A stretch of 64,000 nt of DNA from Xanthostigma xanthostigma (GCA_963575645.1 OY754466.1:16346001-16410000), one strand, 5' to 3'; shown: positions 42,936-54,057, counted from the stretch's first letter. Translations and numbers: made by a program. The notes: generated from the sequence alone by a model not told the origin.

Positions 42936-43295
42936 GTAAATTGTGCAAATAATTGTAATATACATGATCATTTATTATGAATTTCGACAGCGTAAATTGA
43001 CTTGGATCAGACAAAAAGTGAAACGCTTCCCCTTCTCCAATTTCAACCGGCAGTTGAGAGGAGAGAGTGAGAGAAACGTTTCTACATTCTCTGTCAAACC
43101 GTCATGCGCAGTGCGTTCTGTGTGCATTTTGTCTAAGCACAACACCATTTGCTAATCTTGAAATAATAAAATCTTCAACAAATGCTATAACCTAAAAAGT
43201 TTCACTTCTAACGCGTCAGAGTCTCACGTTTACTTATTTTTATTTATTTGTTATAGATAAGGTATTTCTAGATAAGAATGTTCACTTATAACTAA

Positions 43296-43647
43296 CTAGC
43301 GGTCCCGCCCGGTTTCACTCGGGTGCAAAAGAACGAATGGTGGGAGAGACATGAGTACGCACGTTCATCTTCGTTTACCGAGATGAATGTTGTGTCCAAA
43401 TTTCACGATGATCGGAGTTACCGTTCAAAAGTTTTTGTCGGACGGACAAATTTTGAGTTATATTTTGCAACATGTTTCATTAATGCTTCGCTCCTATTGG
43501 TCGTAGTGTGATATTATATAGCCTATAGCCTTCCTCGATAAATGGACTATTCAAAAAAAAAAAAAACAATTTTTTCCAATTGAAACCAATAATTCCTGAG
43601 ATTAGCGCGTTCAACCAAACAATTATCTATACTAATATTAGTATAGA
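43296..43647 (-). mobile_element. Non-autonomous Helitron, internally deleted
   Basis: It has the same ends as the other two copies (CTAGCGGTCCCGCCCGG; TTAGTATAGA) but lacks the ~250-bp centre with the tRNA-like segment. The 5' end is a local palindrome TCTATACTAATATTAGTATA, perhaps from two juxtaposed ends. Confidence 0.78.
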
Positions 43648-44384
43648 TAATAACAAAACATATTTTAAACCCCAAAGCATCGTAATTTTTGTATCGTCCA
43701 AGACAATATGGCGGATAATGGACGCCATATTTAACTTTTTTATAATCTACGACAGTCTTGACATTGAGACACCTTATTTATCAAAGTCGATCTACTTTAA
43801 TCATAACCCTCCCTTTTCGCTTTGCCTTAGTCGGGTAAAAAACATTATTGCGATCGTATACATAAACTGCAATATAATAGTTTCAGATTACATTTTCGAC
43901 CGTAATCTATAATCTACAAACTCTCTTTCACAGACGCTAATAACCTCAATTGTTGAACGTCTATAATCTACAATCTCCTCTCTCTCTTTAACTTTCTCAC
44001 TCAGTGCAAGCTGTGCCATCTGGCAATCTCGTACGAACTATACGAAGTCTTTGAACTTGTTTATTTTGTAATAGTCTATGGGTTCGGCTTAGAGATCCAC
44101 AAAAGTAAATCCGTCAACACTGAATGCCGCCTTGCCATCTAATAGATCGCGTGCCGGATTATTGTTGTGCTACACGCTATTTACACTAGGTTATCACCGA
44201 AAACAACTGACTGACGGTTCGGTTTCCAAGCCTTCTTTGATCAATATTTGTCAATAATAACTATTATTCGTCATTTTCTGTAGACAGGTTTTAAGGGTCA
44301 GAAGCCGACGTTGAGACGGCGTTTTTTGGGAATACGTTATGTTTGCGTGCGCTGGTCACTAGTGTTTTTTTAGTTTTAAATAAA
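43648..44384. other. Intergenic sequence, nothing recognised
   Basis: A 110-codon frame at 43580-43912 overlaps the Helitron end and has no recognisable domain. Confidence 0.35.
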
Positions 44385-44655
44385 TATTAATAATCAATGT
44401 TACAATCAGCGACCCCAAAATACTTCCCATATTAATTTTGGGCAAAATATATAAATATTTTGATAATCAGGTTTACCATATTGGATCCGCCATCTCGAAT
44501 TTCGCAATTCTGAATTCAGATTCGAAATCAGCAACTCCGAAAACCTTCTCATATCAATTTTGGGCAAAATATATAATCATTTGAGAATCATGTTCGCCAT
44601 ATTGGATCCGTCATCTTGAATATTGCAATTCTGAGTTCAGATTCTCCTGAGCCAT
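44385..44655 (+). repeat. Imperfect tandem repeat, ~122-bp unit, about 2 copies
   Basis: AATTTTGGGCAAAATATATA and CCATATTGGATCCG occur twice at 122-bp spacing, each followed by GAATTTCGCAATTCTGA-type sequence. A related CCGCCAT..TTGG tandem lies at 50865-51150. Confidence 0.8.
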
Positions 44656-45320
44656 TAATCTTAAGACGATTGAAAATGATTATTTGTCTTTTTGGACTCC
44701 GGGTTTTTTCGATTTGGCTCCACTGTGGCCGGAGAGCTTTGATGATGCTAAAAAAAATCGGGATTACCCCCTATTGAATTTAACGGTTTGAATATTCATT
44801 TGCAATTCCCTAGTATATTATGGAGGAAGACATGTGCATTGATTTATATATTTTTTTCCACGCTGGCACGTGAATCGCGTGAAGTTGTACGGGAGCAATC
44901 AACTCTAGGTATCTACTATGCCGACTATATGTTCTACAACCTGACTTACTACGTACCACCGTCGTCGTAACGATCGTAACAAGAACACGCTGAATATCTG
45001 GGTTACATAGAATCACAATATCCGCATAGCAAAGTGGCTCACGGAATCGAATTTATTCATTTTGCGCCACACGACGTGTAGTTTTCGAGCACTATTTCGG
45101 TTTTTGATGTGAAACATTCTCAGCCACGATGCGAGTAATGTCGTTTAACAGCGTAACGAAGAAAAAACTAACGAAAAACGACACCCTTAAGAATCTGAGA
45201 AATAAACTGCTAGCGAAGTACCGGAACCGATTGGCTGACGGATAGTATAAACTCGATCGACACGCCCCTTTCTGTTTAGTGTCTCACTTCAGACGTATAA
45301 GGTTTCCACGCATCCAGTTT
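44656..45320. other. Intergenic sequence, nothing recognised
   Basis: A TATA-like AGTATAAACTC at 45244 with downstream TTTAGT is the only promoter-like hint. No gene is supported. Confidence 0.3.
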
Positions 45321-45324
45321 TACC

Positions 45325-46045
45325 ATTCCAACACCATATCTAAGTGGGGAATGTTACTAATTAAGATCAAAATTCCCTTTTCAAAATTCTACAATATTTT
45401 TTCACATTGAGGTCACCCGAATCCCAAAAACATATTTTTAGAAAAAGTCTGTGCGTATATGTTTGTCTGTCTTCACGATACAAACGGATGAGCGGATTGA
45501 AACCAAATTTGGGAGAACGTTTAATATGCAAATATATGAAGAACCTGTTGTTTTAGGAGAAAATCGGCGCATGCGGAAAAGAGATATATGCTATAAAGTG
45601 TTTTTTTATATAAAAGAATGGTATACTTTTCATAACAGTTTATTATTCTGTTTATTTTTTTATATCGGTTTTTTTATATAATAATGGCATATGTTTCATA
45701 ATGGCTTATTATTCTATCCATTTTTTTAAGAAAGTTTTGTTAAAAAAAATTTTTCCTGAACATTATAGTTTCGGAAATATTTTGAAAACAAAAAGTCAGC
45801 TGTTCTTTTGCTCTGCAGATCGGTCAGAAAGAAATTAGTTAGTTTGGTTATTTTTTACATGTTGTAAAACATATTATGTAGGTAACCGCATGAAAACTAA
45901 TAGCAAATAGCATAATATTTTATACTAACCGTTAGCCGCGTCACCGCAGTCAATAACAGCAATATTTATTTTCTTTAATATACTTACTATATCAAATGTC
46001 AATATTTTTTAAGTTGAAATGGTCTCGTCGCTCATTTTTTCATTT
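45325..46045 (+). repeat. Dispersed repeat P, copy 6, with internal duplication
   Basis: The left hairpin CCATTCCAACACC / GGGGAATG and the landmarks through GCGCATGCGGAAAAGAGATA are present. A ~65-bp segment TTTTTTATATAAAAGAATGG to TTATTCTGTTTATTT is repeated once, then the copy runs to GTTGAAATGGTCTCGTCG. Confidence 0.85.
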
Positions 46046-46844
46046 TTTTATAGGGTAACTCGAAAACTTGAGAAGAGCCGAGCGTGTAGCGATATCCCTG
46101 TTTATATGGTATCTTCATGACTCGTCTATTACAAGCCCTCAGCTCATAAGTTTTAATCTGTATACCTATCCTTTTTAAGGTTACTAACGACTACGATTAA
46201 ATGAGCCTATAACCCATTTAGACCCTCAATTTGCTATTTTTTTAAAGAATAAATTAAAAATCCAATTGGATACTTTTACAAGTTCTCAGAGTAGAGTCTT
46301 CACACTGGAGATTTGCAAGAGAGGAGTCATGGAATTTATTATTTAACCTTATGTTACTAAATAGCGGACATAAGCCGTTCCACTTTGTGACCATAGATAG
46401 TTTCTTCTATAAACTTGTATAATATGTCAAAATGTTGCAGTATGAATACTTATTTAAATATTTTGAAAATGATATTTGTTACGTCATGTCATTGTTAAAC
46501 TTGTTGAACTATTTCCGAATAGCTAGTTTTAGATGCTTCGCAAATATTTATACCGTCATTTATAAAAGGTTTCGCGTCATTTTATCCATACAAATATATA
46601 TTCGTTCTCTATAGAAAATTCTAATATTTGCGAAGCATTCGCGGGTTTTTATGTGTAAATAACATCATTTAAAATATGCGAGTGGTTCTGACCTTATTTG
46701 GTTGCAATTTAATTTGAGTCTTGTCTAAGAGATGGCACCGTAGTTAGTAGTCGATCCAATATCATAAGAATAAATAAAAGATGGAAGCATAACTCGAAGG
46801 CGATGCTTTTGATGTGTCTACCGACGGATTCGTGAACTTGGTTC
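46046..46844. other. Intergenic sequence, nothing recognised
   Basis: No supportable gene, RNA or repeat. Confidence 0.4.
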
Positions 46845-47225
46845 CAAGAAAGTTTAATTAAATTTTTAAATTGTATTTAATTAATTCATAAGCCCGGTTA
46901 ACACACGCGAAGAAATGATAGCACGAATTGGAAATTCATATCCCAAATAATTCGCGGAAGGTGATCCTTATCGCTACTACAAGTATAGCTACGACGCACG
47001 CATCTTTGTCTCCAATAAAACAGGGACAACTGCAAACAATTTCAGTGAATACTTGATAATGACATAACATATTTCCATAGTGACATAACATAATGCCAGG
47101 ACTTATCTCGAAATTCGATTAAATTTAATACAACTTTGAACGTACGGTTCTCTTTCATTTTTGAGTTTTGATAAAAAAGTTTCTGGAAATATTTGTTCGT
47201 TCATTTGATTTCTACACGCTGTGAA
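46845..47225 (+). repeat. Repeat R, copy 1 (left end missing)
   Basis: It is collinear with 49735-50110: AAGCCCGGTTAAC, GCACGAATTGGAAA, CCCAAATAATTCG, TGATAATGACATAACATATT and ATTTGATTTCTACACGCTGT. The left inverted end of copy 2 is absent here. Confidence 0.8.
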
Positions 47226-47234
47226 TCAATTTAA

Positions 47235-47735
47235 ATATATGTCTCATTATTAATTTATTCTTATGGCAATACGTTGACTGGACTGATCATTAAAAGTTAA
47301 TACGCGACGACTTGAGAAACTCCTGTTTTTGTAGTCGGTTAAAACATAAATTCTCAAATTTTCAAACCGAGTGTAATGTATGCATCTGCCTTTAATTCTC
47401 TATTTTTCCCAATACAAATGTCTTCAATTTCCGGTGCCCTAAATAATTTTGTAAGAAAGGCGTTTTGATGATGAAAATCAGTGCGAAAACTAGTTTCCGC
47501 GTCGAGGATATAAGCAGCGGTTGTGAGTTTCGTGTTTATATAGGTTTAACATACAACTTTCAACCGTGATAGTTATCACTAATTATATTGCAATCAGAAA
47601 TCTATTAGCTATGTTTGTTTACAGTTAATTCATGTAATGACACCTACAAATCCGTGCATGCGCATTAATGAAACAGGAAGTAGCTGTTATACATGCTGCG
47701 ACAGAATAAACTGTGTATGTTATTCTCAACTGATT
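47235..47735. other. Intergenic sequence, nothing recognised
   Basis: No supportable feature before the PLE relic. Confidence 0.4.
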
Positions 47736-47890
47736 TGTAACCCCAAATCTTCTTGGTTTCCGGGCTTGTATGCCGTGGTCCATTGGTATTTCTACCTGAA
47801 GTTTCATCTACAACTGAGGTAGACGTTATTAAAGGCGATGTGGTAGCGGGCGAAGTGTCCTTCTAGGCTACTCACAGGTAAGTGTGTCGA
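47736..47890 (-). mobile_element. PLE terminal repeat, family D copy 2
   Basis: It is homologous to 33620-33840 and lies immediately 3' of the PLE coding relic on the minus strand. A decayed hammerhead-like motif occupies 47794-47836: stem II ATCTAC/GTAGAC survives with an A/C mismatch, but ACGT has become ACTT and the core is TTAATAA. Confidence 0.75.
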
Positions 47891-48146
47891 CAAGTGTGGT
47901 ACTTCCGTCTTTTATGGTCAGCGTGATTGTGTTCTCTACTCGGTCGTAGTATGCTCTTCTGTGATTAGTCGTTCCATTCAGTGGGCTGATATTGCACATT
48001 GCTGGTGTTCAGGTTTTACTTAGATCCAAACCTTCATCTTTGCGGTTGAAATTATTTGTGTGTTTGTGTATTTCTATTGCCTCTCGTCTGCGTTCGCTTA
48101 TTTCTTCAAAACTATACACAAACGATTTTGATGCGGTTTTCACCAT
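47868..48146 (-). pseudogene. Penelope-like element, C-terminal GIY-YIG-region fragment
   Basis: The minus strand encodes MVKTASKSFVYSFEEISERR, then REAIEIHKHTNNFNRKDEGL and DLSKT, then a TGA. The REAIEI.KH..NFNR pattern is that of the end of the GIY-YIG endonuclease domain in Penelope-like reverse transcriptases. Reading on past TGA (expected TGG of SKTW) the frame continues to TAG at 47868. The reverse transcriptase and the GIY-YIG catalytic N-part are missing. The terminal repeat follows within about 30 nt. Confidence 0.75.
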
Positions 48147-48154
48147 CATTTAGA

Positions 48155-48232
48155 GAATTTCTTCTGGGAGGTTTATATATTAAATTTAGTACTATCTCTA
48201 AATTTAATATATAAACCATTCAGAAGAAATCT
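48155..48232. repeat. Hairpin at the truncated PLE end
   Basis: AATTTCTTCTGGGAGGTTTA and TATATTAAATTTAG are mirrored by CTAAATTTAATATA and AAACCATTCAGAAGAAAT. The PLE 5' end thus turns into an inverted copy, a join often seen in PLE insertions. Confidence 0.75.
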
Positions 48233-48234
48233 CA

Positions 48235-49126
48235 GTATTTTGTAATCAAGTTGCAAAAAGACACTTTTAAGGCGCTTACATGGCTTACACTGACTAAACC
48301 ATAAAAGATGCGTCAATCTAATGTACTACGAAATTGTAGGTCTTTGAAAGGCCTACAAAAAAGTCTCCGATAGAAATTGTCTATCTTCTAAGGATGACAT
48401 ACAGTAACCATTTTTATTTTTCAAAAATTTGATCAAAAATAATGAGTTATTTTAACCTACATAGTATGAATCCTTATCCAATTAAACTTATCTTTAACAG
48501 GCAATCTTCAAATCCGGCTGGTTTTTATGTCACTAATCAAGGAAATAATGTAAATGAGTTTTAGGGCCTAAAATTTTGTATATCGATTTTGTTTTAAGAA
48601 ATCGCTGCCAATTTGTTCTAAATTATGATAAGGAGGTGACGTGGGTAGAAAAGCTAGGCTACCTCGTAGGTATTTACTATAATATTCTAAACGTATGACC
48701 AATTCATAGCCAAAGGCACTTCGACGCTTACGTGCGAAAGAGGCCATCTTAGGCAAGTGACCAAGTTGAAAAAGTGATCAACCTAAAAGGTTTTACTGTA
48801 TTCATGTTGTGATATTAAGTAACATCTTATATTGCAATAAGTCTAATGTATTTGCACGGTATGTATTATGTAAAAACTTTGTCCCGGTTTTATGTAAATA
48901 TGGAACACACCGATTAGACTTATTAACTGTCATGCCAATGGTTTGTAGCCTTAATATTACCCCGCCAGGGCGTACGGAAAATTTTGTTCAGAGGGGGAGA
49001 GAGCAAGAGTTAACATCGGCATCCGGTTATCAGACTGCAATTTTCAGACACCAAAAGATCGATAACGAGAAATAAAATGAATTGTTATCAAATAAGCTTC
49101 ATCAATTTTCACGCTTTATTCCATTA
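48235..49126. other. Gene-free stretch, nothing recognised
   Basis: No supportable gene or RNA; short frames only. Confidence 0.4.
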
Positions 49127-49200
49127 CTAGTGTCCCGGTCCGGCTTCGCCCGAATTTGTAGATGGCTACTGTTTATTCGTCGACTTAATTTGCAAAATCC
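49127..49200 (-). mobile_element. Helitron 3' end, second family
   Basis: CTAGTGTCCCGGTCCGGCTT and CGCCCGAATTTGTAGAT are shared with 57276-57350, followed by TTCGTCGACTTA and TCTCCA in both. The CTAG terminus and GC-rich hairpin-forming sequence suggest a Helitron end on the minus strand. A (CA)n run follows. Confidence 0.55.
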
Positions 49201-49254
49201 GTCTCCACATACACACACACACAAACACAAAATTCGCACTCTCTAAATATTTAT

Positions 49255-49480
49255 TTCTGCCTTGGATCGTTTGTAATTTATTTGGGTCAAAGAAAATTTC
49301 TTTAAGGCCAAGAAATATTTGTGCCTATTGGATCGTATAATTCATTTGGATTAAACAAAATTTTCTGAGGTGAACAAATATTCTTTGAGGTAAAAAACTA
49401 TTGTGCGGTCCAAATCCATTATACGATCCAATAGACAGAAGCAAATATTTATTTGTCTCAAATTTTTCAGTGAGTACTTA
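49255..49480. repeat. Repeat S with local inverted copy
   Basis: TTGGATCGTATAATTCATTT is mirrored by AATCCATTATACGATCCAAT about 90 bp away. A third relative (TGGATCGTTTGTAATTTATT) precedes it, and another copy lies at 51870-51975. Confidence 0.65.
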
Positions 49481-49619
49481 TAGTTTAGGAGATCGGGACA
49501 CAAACAGAGAGAGAAGAGAGATCGTGTGTTATAGATGCTCAACAGCTAAGTAAATTAGCGTCTAGCTTCGGTACAAAACCCTATAAAGAAAGTGATTACG
49601 AACCTTATTGGGTTATACA

Positions 49620-50147
49620 AAATGATTTTTAAGTTGATTCTTCTTTTTTAACAGCGTGTAGAAATCAAATAGACGAACAAATATTTTAAATAGCTTTTTT
49701 ATCTAAACTCAAAAATAAGAGAGAAACAGCCTTCTAAAGTTTGATTAAAATTTTAAACTCTATTTAATTAATTCAAAAGCCCGGTTAACCGACGCGAAAA
49801 AGTAATAGCAAGAATTGGAAACGCATCCCAAATAATTCGTGGAAGGCCCTTATTGCTACTACAAGCATGTACAGAAGCATGGCTGTGACGTACGCATCTT
49901 TGTGTCCAGCAAAACGGGTTAACATCTAACAATTTCTGTGAATAGGTACTTGATAATGACATAACATATTTACATAGTGACATAACATAAGGCTAGGACC
50001 GACCTCATAATTTGTTAAAAATTAATAATACTTTTAAATCTCGTTCCCCTTTCATTTTTGAGTTTTGATAAAATTGTTACTTGAAATATTTGTTCGTCTA
50101 TTTGATTTCTACACGCTGTTAAAAAAAGGAATCAACTTAAAAATCAA
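49620..50147. mobile_element. Repeat R, copy 2, with ~110-bp inverted ends
   Basis: The left end GATTTTTAAGTTGATTC, AACAGCGTGTAGAAATCAAA and CAAAAATAAGAG is mirrored at the right by TTTGATTTCTACACGCTGTT and GAATCAACTTAAAAATC. The middle matches copy 1. It is a non-autonomous TIR element with no transposase; the target duplication is unresolved. Confidence 0.75.
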
Positions 50148-50497
50148 CCTGTATTATATCGACCGTTAGATACAGTGATGACTGATTGATACGTGTTTTG
50201 TCCCAATAAATTTGATATAATATCTATGCATGCTTAAACAGGGGAACAATACAAGCTGTTCGTGTATTGGGATGACACATAAAACAGAATGATAACAGGA
50301 ACGTTAGCTTCTAAAGCCTCGAGCACACTGTACCGGACTGTGTTACCAAAAGATAGAATTGCAACGAATTCGACATCATACCAATTTTCGTAGTAGATTG
50401 TGTATCTAGTGTCGCAATGAGATGATGGAATGACATGTATGAGCACCGGCGAGTTTTAACAGTCACATGAGTCGTAATACTATTACGCACGAGGTTT

Positions 50498-50587
50498 ATC
50501 GTATATTATATTTTTTATCCGTATCTCGTATATTATATTTTTTATCCGTATCTCGTATATTATATTTTTTATCCGTATTTCGTATAA
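50498..50587 (+). repeat. 27-bp tandem repeat, about 3 copies
   Basis: CGTATATTATATTTTTTATC then CGTATCT recurs at 50500, 50527 and 50554 almost without change. Confidence 0.93.
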
Positions 50588-50864
50588 AATAGTTGTTTTT
50601 CATTTAAATTAGTTAACAGTGACAAATTCTGGTTTATTATAAACCAGAAAATCAAGAAATGAAACACGGAAAATTTTCAAATTACTTCTAATTTCTCCAA
50701 GTTCAAACTGATTTATTGCACCTCTGCTTCAATTAATTAATTTATTTAATGTAAGATAGACATCCATTCTGCCATAAATACTATTAAAATATTAATTTAT
50801 AAAAAGCAATTAATTATTGAATTCTAAAAACGAATGAATAATGTATTGTCTAATTTGTACAAAA

Positions 50865-51150
50865 TTTCAAACCGATCGGATATGTGACTTCCGCCATTTT
50901 GTGTTTATAATGACGCCACATACTATATCGTATTCCGCTTGTCAAACTCTTTCAGTTGATACCTATGTCGAGAGGTTTCAGAAGAAAAAGGTAAGTCGCC
51001 ATTTTGGGGAGTCCGCCATATTGTTTTTACTAAAACGTCACTTCGCTTATCTCCTGTTTCACTCGTCAAACTCTGTCATTTGAGACCCATGTTAAGAGGG
51101 TTGCAAAAAAAAGTAATCCGCCATCTTGGGACGTTCGCCATATTGGATTT
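50865..51150 (+). repeat. Imperfect tandem repeat, ~124-bp unit
   Basis: GTCAAACTCT at 50941 and 51065 and the blocks GTCGCCATTTTGGGGAGTCC and ATCCGCCATCTTGGGACGTT mark two units. It resembles the tandem at 44385-44655 in its CCGCCATNTTGG motifs. Confidence 0.7.
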
Positions 51151-51414
51151 ATACATTGTCAACAGGTTTATGCACGTGTGCAGTATTTTTAAACTCTAGC
51201 TTAATTAGATCTAGATGAAATTTTGATAGCATGATTCGGCCCCAACTGAGTGACTGACTGACACACTGACAAACATCTGAAGTTAAATAAAAGCTTAAAT
51301 TCTCAGAAAACGTTTCTCGATCATAAACTCTCCCAAATGACCAGGCAGCAACGAGTGTGTTGTCAAATCGAGTGTAATTTCACTTTTTCAGTCGTGTAGA
51401 GACAAAGAGTATAG

Positions 51415-51720
51415 CGACGATGTTAGAACGCAGGTCTGGTAGCGAGCACGATTCAGCTGTTTTGTGCCGACGGAAAACCCGGCAGGTGGTTTTGTTGTGG
51501 TCGGTCGATCAAGTATTCCGTGCGTGGGGCGGCACGAAGCGGGCCCCGTCGTCGGTCGGTCCGACGCAGGGAGCACTGTGGGGAGAGGTGCGAGACGCGC
51601 GAGGTACCGAGAGCTATGTCAATTCTGCAACAAGGGGTTATGTTTTGCGCGAAAAGCCTTAACTTCGCCTGTTCCACTGTTTTCCCGTCGGTCGGTTGTA
51701 TTCTTCCCTATGTAGTACCG
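51415..51720. other. GC-rich island of unknown origin
   Basis: This 300-bp block is conspicuously GC- and CpG-rich against the AT-rich surroundings, and several frames stay open on both strands as a result. TCAGTCGTG at 51389 resembles an arthropod initiator. GAGAGGTGCGAG could be a splice donor. It may be a first exon/promoter of an unannotated gene or a captured fragment. I recognise no protein. Confidence 0.35.
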
Positions 51721-51869
51721 ATGGACAAAACAGTTCTTAACCAGTAGCAAGTTTTGCTGTTTTGCTCAAGCAAACGTTTGTAGCTTTTTTAGTTTACAGA
51801 TTGTATGCGTTTAAAGTTTTTTAAAAAATCACTATAAGCGCTTGAAATGTGCAGAGAGATAGCAAATTG

Positions 51870-51980
51870 TTTGAAGCAAACAAATATTTGTTTGCGCCTA
51901 TCGGATCGTATAATCTATTTGGATCGAACAATATTTTCTTGTCTCAAACAATTTTTGAAGTGAATACTTCTTTAAAAACG
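51870..51980 (+). repeat. Repeat S, copy 2
   Basis: CGGATCGTATAATCTATTTG and ACAATATTTTCTTGTCTCAA match the S repeat at 49255-49480. Confidence 0.6.
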
Positions 51981-52068
51981 GGGGTTAACTCGTTTCCTTA
52001 TGTAACGGATTTTGTCACGAAATTGTACTATTAGTAACCCTATATAAACAGTGATTCTTTGTAAGCAT

Positions 52069-52134
52069 TGGTAGCTCACTGGTAGAATGCTGGCATACCA
52101 CGCGGCCGGCCCGGGTTCGATTACCGTCAGGTCC
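52069..52134 (+). other. tRNA-Gly-derived pseudogene or SINE head
   Basis: GCATTGGTAGCTCACTGGTA, GAATGCTGGCATACCACGCG and GGCCCGGGTTCGATTACCG follow tRNA-Gly closely in box A, anticodon region and box B. The acceptor stem does not close (GCATTGG has no 3' partner) and the anticodon stem has mismatches, so it is not a functional tRNA. A T-run follows. Confidence 0.75.
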
Positions 52135-52331
52135 GCGCAACAATTTGTTTTTTTTTTCTTTTTTTTTATTATTTTTAAGTATGTCTATTATGATTGTGAA
52201 AAAAAAAGACTCTAAAAATTTATAGAGATGATGATCCTGTTCAAATGTTAGAAGATTAAGAAGGACGAATCCTGGTGGCATAGGATCGATGAATAAAGCA
52301 AATACTGAAGGTTTTTATTGCATTTTTATTA

Positions 52332-52368
52332 TCTGACGTTTCGGCACACTTTATGCCATCTTCGGAGA
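52332..52368 (-). ncRNA. Hammerhead-ribozyme-like motif, family C unit 1
   Basis: Minus strand: TCT, core CCGAAGA, T, stem II GGCAT/GTGCC with loop AAAGT, GAA, ACGT, C, AGA. Stem I pairs three bases. The core has C instead of the conserved U at position 4 in all three units, so either the unit family is inactive or the array descends from a mutated copy. Confidence 0.5.
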
Positions 52369-52780
52369 ATCAATGCTGTCAATTTTTTCAGTATTATTGT
52401 TATGTATAAAGTAAATTAAAATAAAAACTGTCATCAAAGGTATTAAATTACTATTATCTTGAAAGAACGAATAAATTTTTTACTGAAAACTATATAAATG
52501 TGTCTGTTACTTGTATAAAATTATACTGTTGGAAAAAGATTTTAAATCACTTGACACATTTTTATTAAATTTACTAGATATGTAATTGAAGAAACCCATG
52601 ATGAAAGAAAAATGGAGGTCGTTTAAGCCAATATTTATGATTGTGAAAAAAAAAAAGACTCTAATAATTTATAGAGATGATGATCCTGTTCAAATGTTAG
52701 AAGATTAAGAAGGACGAATCCTGGTGGCATAGGATCGATGAATAAAGCAAATACTGAAGGTTTTTATTGCATTTTTATTA

Positions 52781-52817
52781 TCTGACGTTTCGGCACACTT
52801 TATGCCATCTTCGGAGA
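52781..52817 (-). ncRNA. Hammerhead-ribozyme-like motif, family C unit 2
   Basis: Identical in sequence to the motif of unit 1, one tandem period downstream. Confidence 0.5.
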
Positions 52818-53234
52818 ATCAATGCTGTCAATTTTTTCAGTATTATTGTTATGTATAAAGTAAATTAAAATAAAAACTGTCATCAAAGGTATTAAATTAC
52901 TATTATCTTGAAAGAACGAATAAATTTTTTACTGAAAACTATATAAATGTGTCTGTTACTTGTATAAAATTATACTGATTGGAAAAAGATTTTAAATCAC
53001 TTGACACATTTTTATTAAATTTACTAGATATGTAATTGAAGAAACCCATGATGAAAGAAAAATGGAGGTCGTTTAAGCCAATATTTATGATTGTGAAAAA
53101 AAAAAAAAAAGACTCTAATAATTTATAGAGATGATGATCCTGTTCAAATGTTAGAAGATTAAGAAGGACGAATCCTGGTGGCATAGGATCGATGAATAAA
53201 GCAAATACTGAAGGTTTTTATTGCATTTTTATTA

Positions 53235-53271
53235 TCTGACGTTTCGGCACACTTTATGCCATCTTCGGAGA
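53235..53271 (-). ncRNA. Hammerhead-ribozyme-like motif, family C unit 3
   Basis: Identical in sequence to the motifs of units 1 and 2. In a transcript of the array, the three motifs could pair through their ACGU palindromes. Confidence 0.5.
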
Positions 53272-53559
53272 ATCAATGCTGTCAATTTTTTCAGTATTAT
53301 TGTTATGTATAAAGTAAATTAAAATAAAAACTGTCATCAAAGGTATTAAATTACTATTATCTTGAAAGAACGAATAAATTTTTTACTCTATTATATATAC
53401 TCTATTATATATAACATTTTCGACTAATTTATCCGAATAATACTCGAGCTAAAAAAACAATATTTGCAGTAAATCTACGAAAATAAAAAACAATATTTGC
53501 AGTAAACCTGCTAAACTTTTGTTGTCTGCTTGTGTTTTCTTACTTATTATTTGCAAAAA

Positions 53560-53815
53560 AATTAAAAATGTGTTACGAGAACGCATTACAGAAGTGAAAC
53601 TTCTAGTTGCAAATTATACGATTGCATTTGGATAAGTGGAAAAAATGTGTTATGAGATAGTTTCACGTTCAGATTAACTTGTACATACGAAATATCTTAA
53701 CGTGAAACTATCTCGTAACACATTTTTTCCACTTGTCCAAATGCCTTCGTATGATTTGCAACTAGAAGTTTCACTTCTGTAATACGTTCTCGTAACACAT
53801 TTTAAATTTTTTCTT
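53560..53815. repeat. Foldback, ~110-bp arms
   Basis: AATGTGTTACGAGAACGCAT, GAAGTGAAACTTCTAGTTGC and TGGAAAAAATGTGTTATGAG at the left are mirrored at the right with few changes. The spacer is about 30 nt. Confidence 0.9.
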
Positions 53816-54057
53816 TTCTATGTTTTCTAAAGTCTAAACTAAAAGAAGATAAAGACGACGGCTTGTGGTCATTGAAATCAGCTGTAATTTGTTTTATAAA
53901 CATTTTCATTTTCAAAAATCTAGACTCGTGGCTGCCTGTCAAGCCACGTTCAACCCAAGAAAAAGGCATTTGTTTCGTATTTAATTTAATTTAACAAATC
54001 ACTTTTGAATGTTAATAATAATTTCTTTACAAGAAGTAGTGATATCCCATCAAATAC

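Larger units (their letters stand above)
52193..53388 (-). mobile_element. Head-to-tail array of family C units (447-450 bp, ~2.7 copies)
   Basis: TGATTGTGAAAAAAAAA starts at 52191, 52638 and 53088, and the bodies are essentially identical except for A-run length and a few indels. The third unit stops at TAAATTTTTTACT. Each unit carries one hammerhead-like motif. A tandem array of short units with one ribozyme per unit is the known architecture of animal retrozymes and of tandem PLE copies. It is homologous to the insertion at 36614-36902. Confidence 0.85.

Noticed and set aside
43060..43100. GAGAAACGTTTCTAC as another hammerhead-like site
   Set aside because: No CUGANGA core or stem II lies at the required distance.
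50498..50587. 27-bp tandem as a CRISPR-like array
   Set aside because: There are no spacers; units are contiguous, and the context is eukaryotic.
52015..52281. 88-codon minus-strand frame containing GPDGNRTR
   Set aside because: This is the antisense translation of the tRNA-Gly-like segment, a well-known spurious protein pattern.
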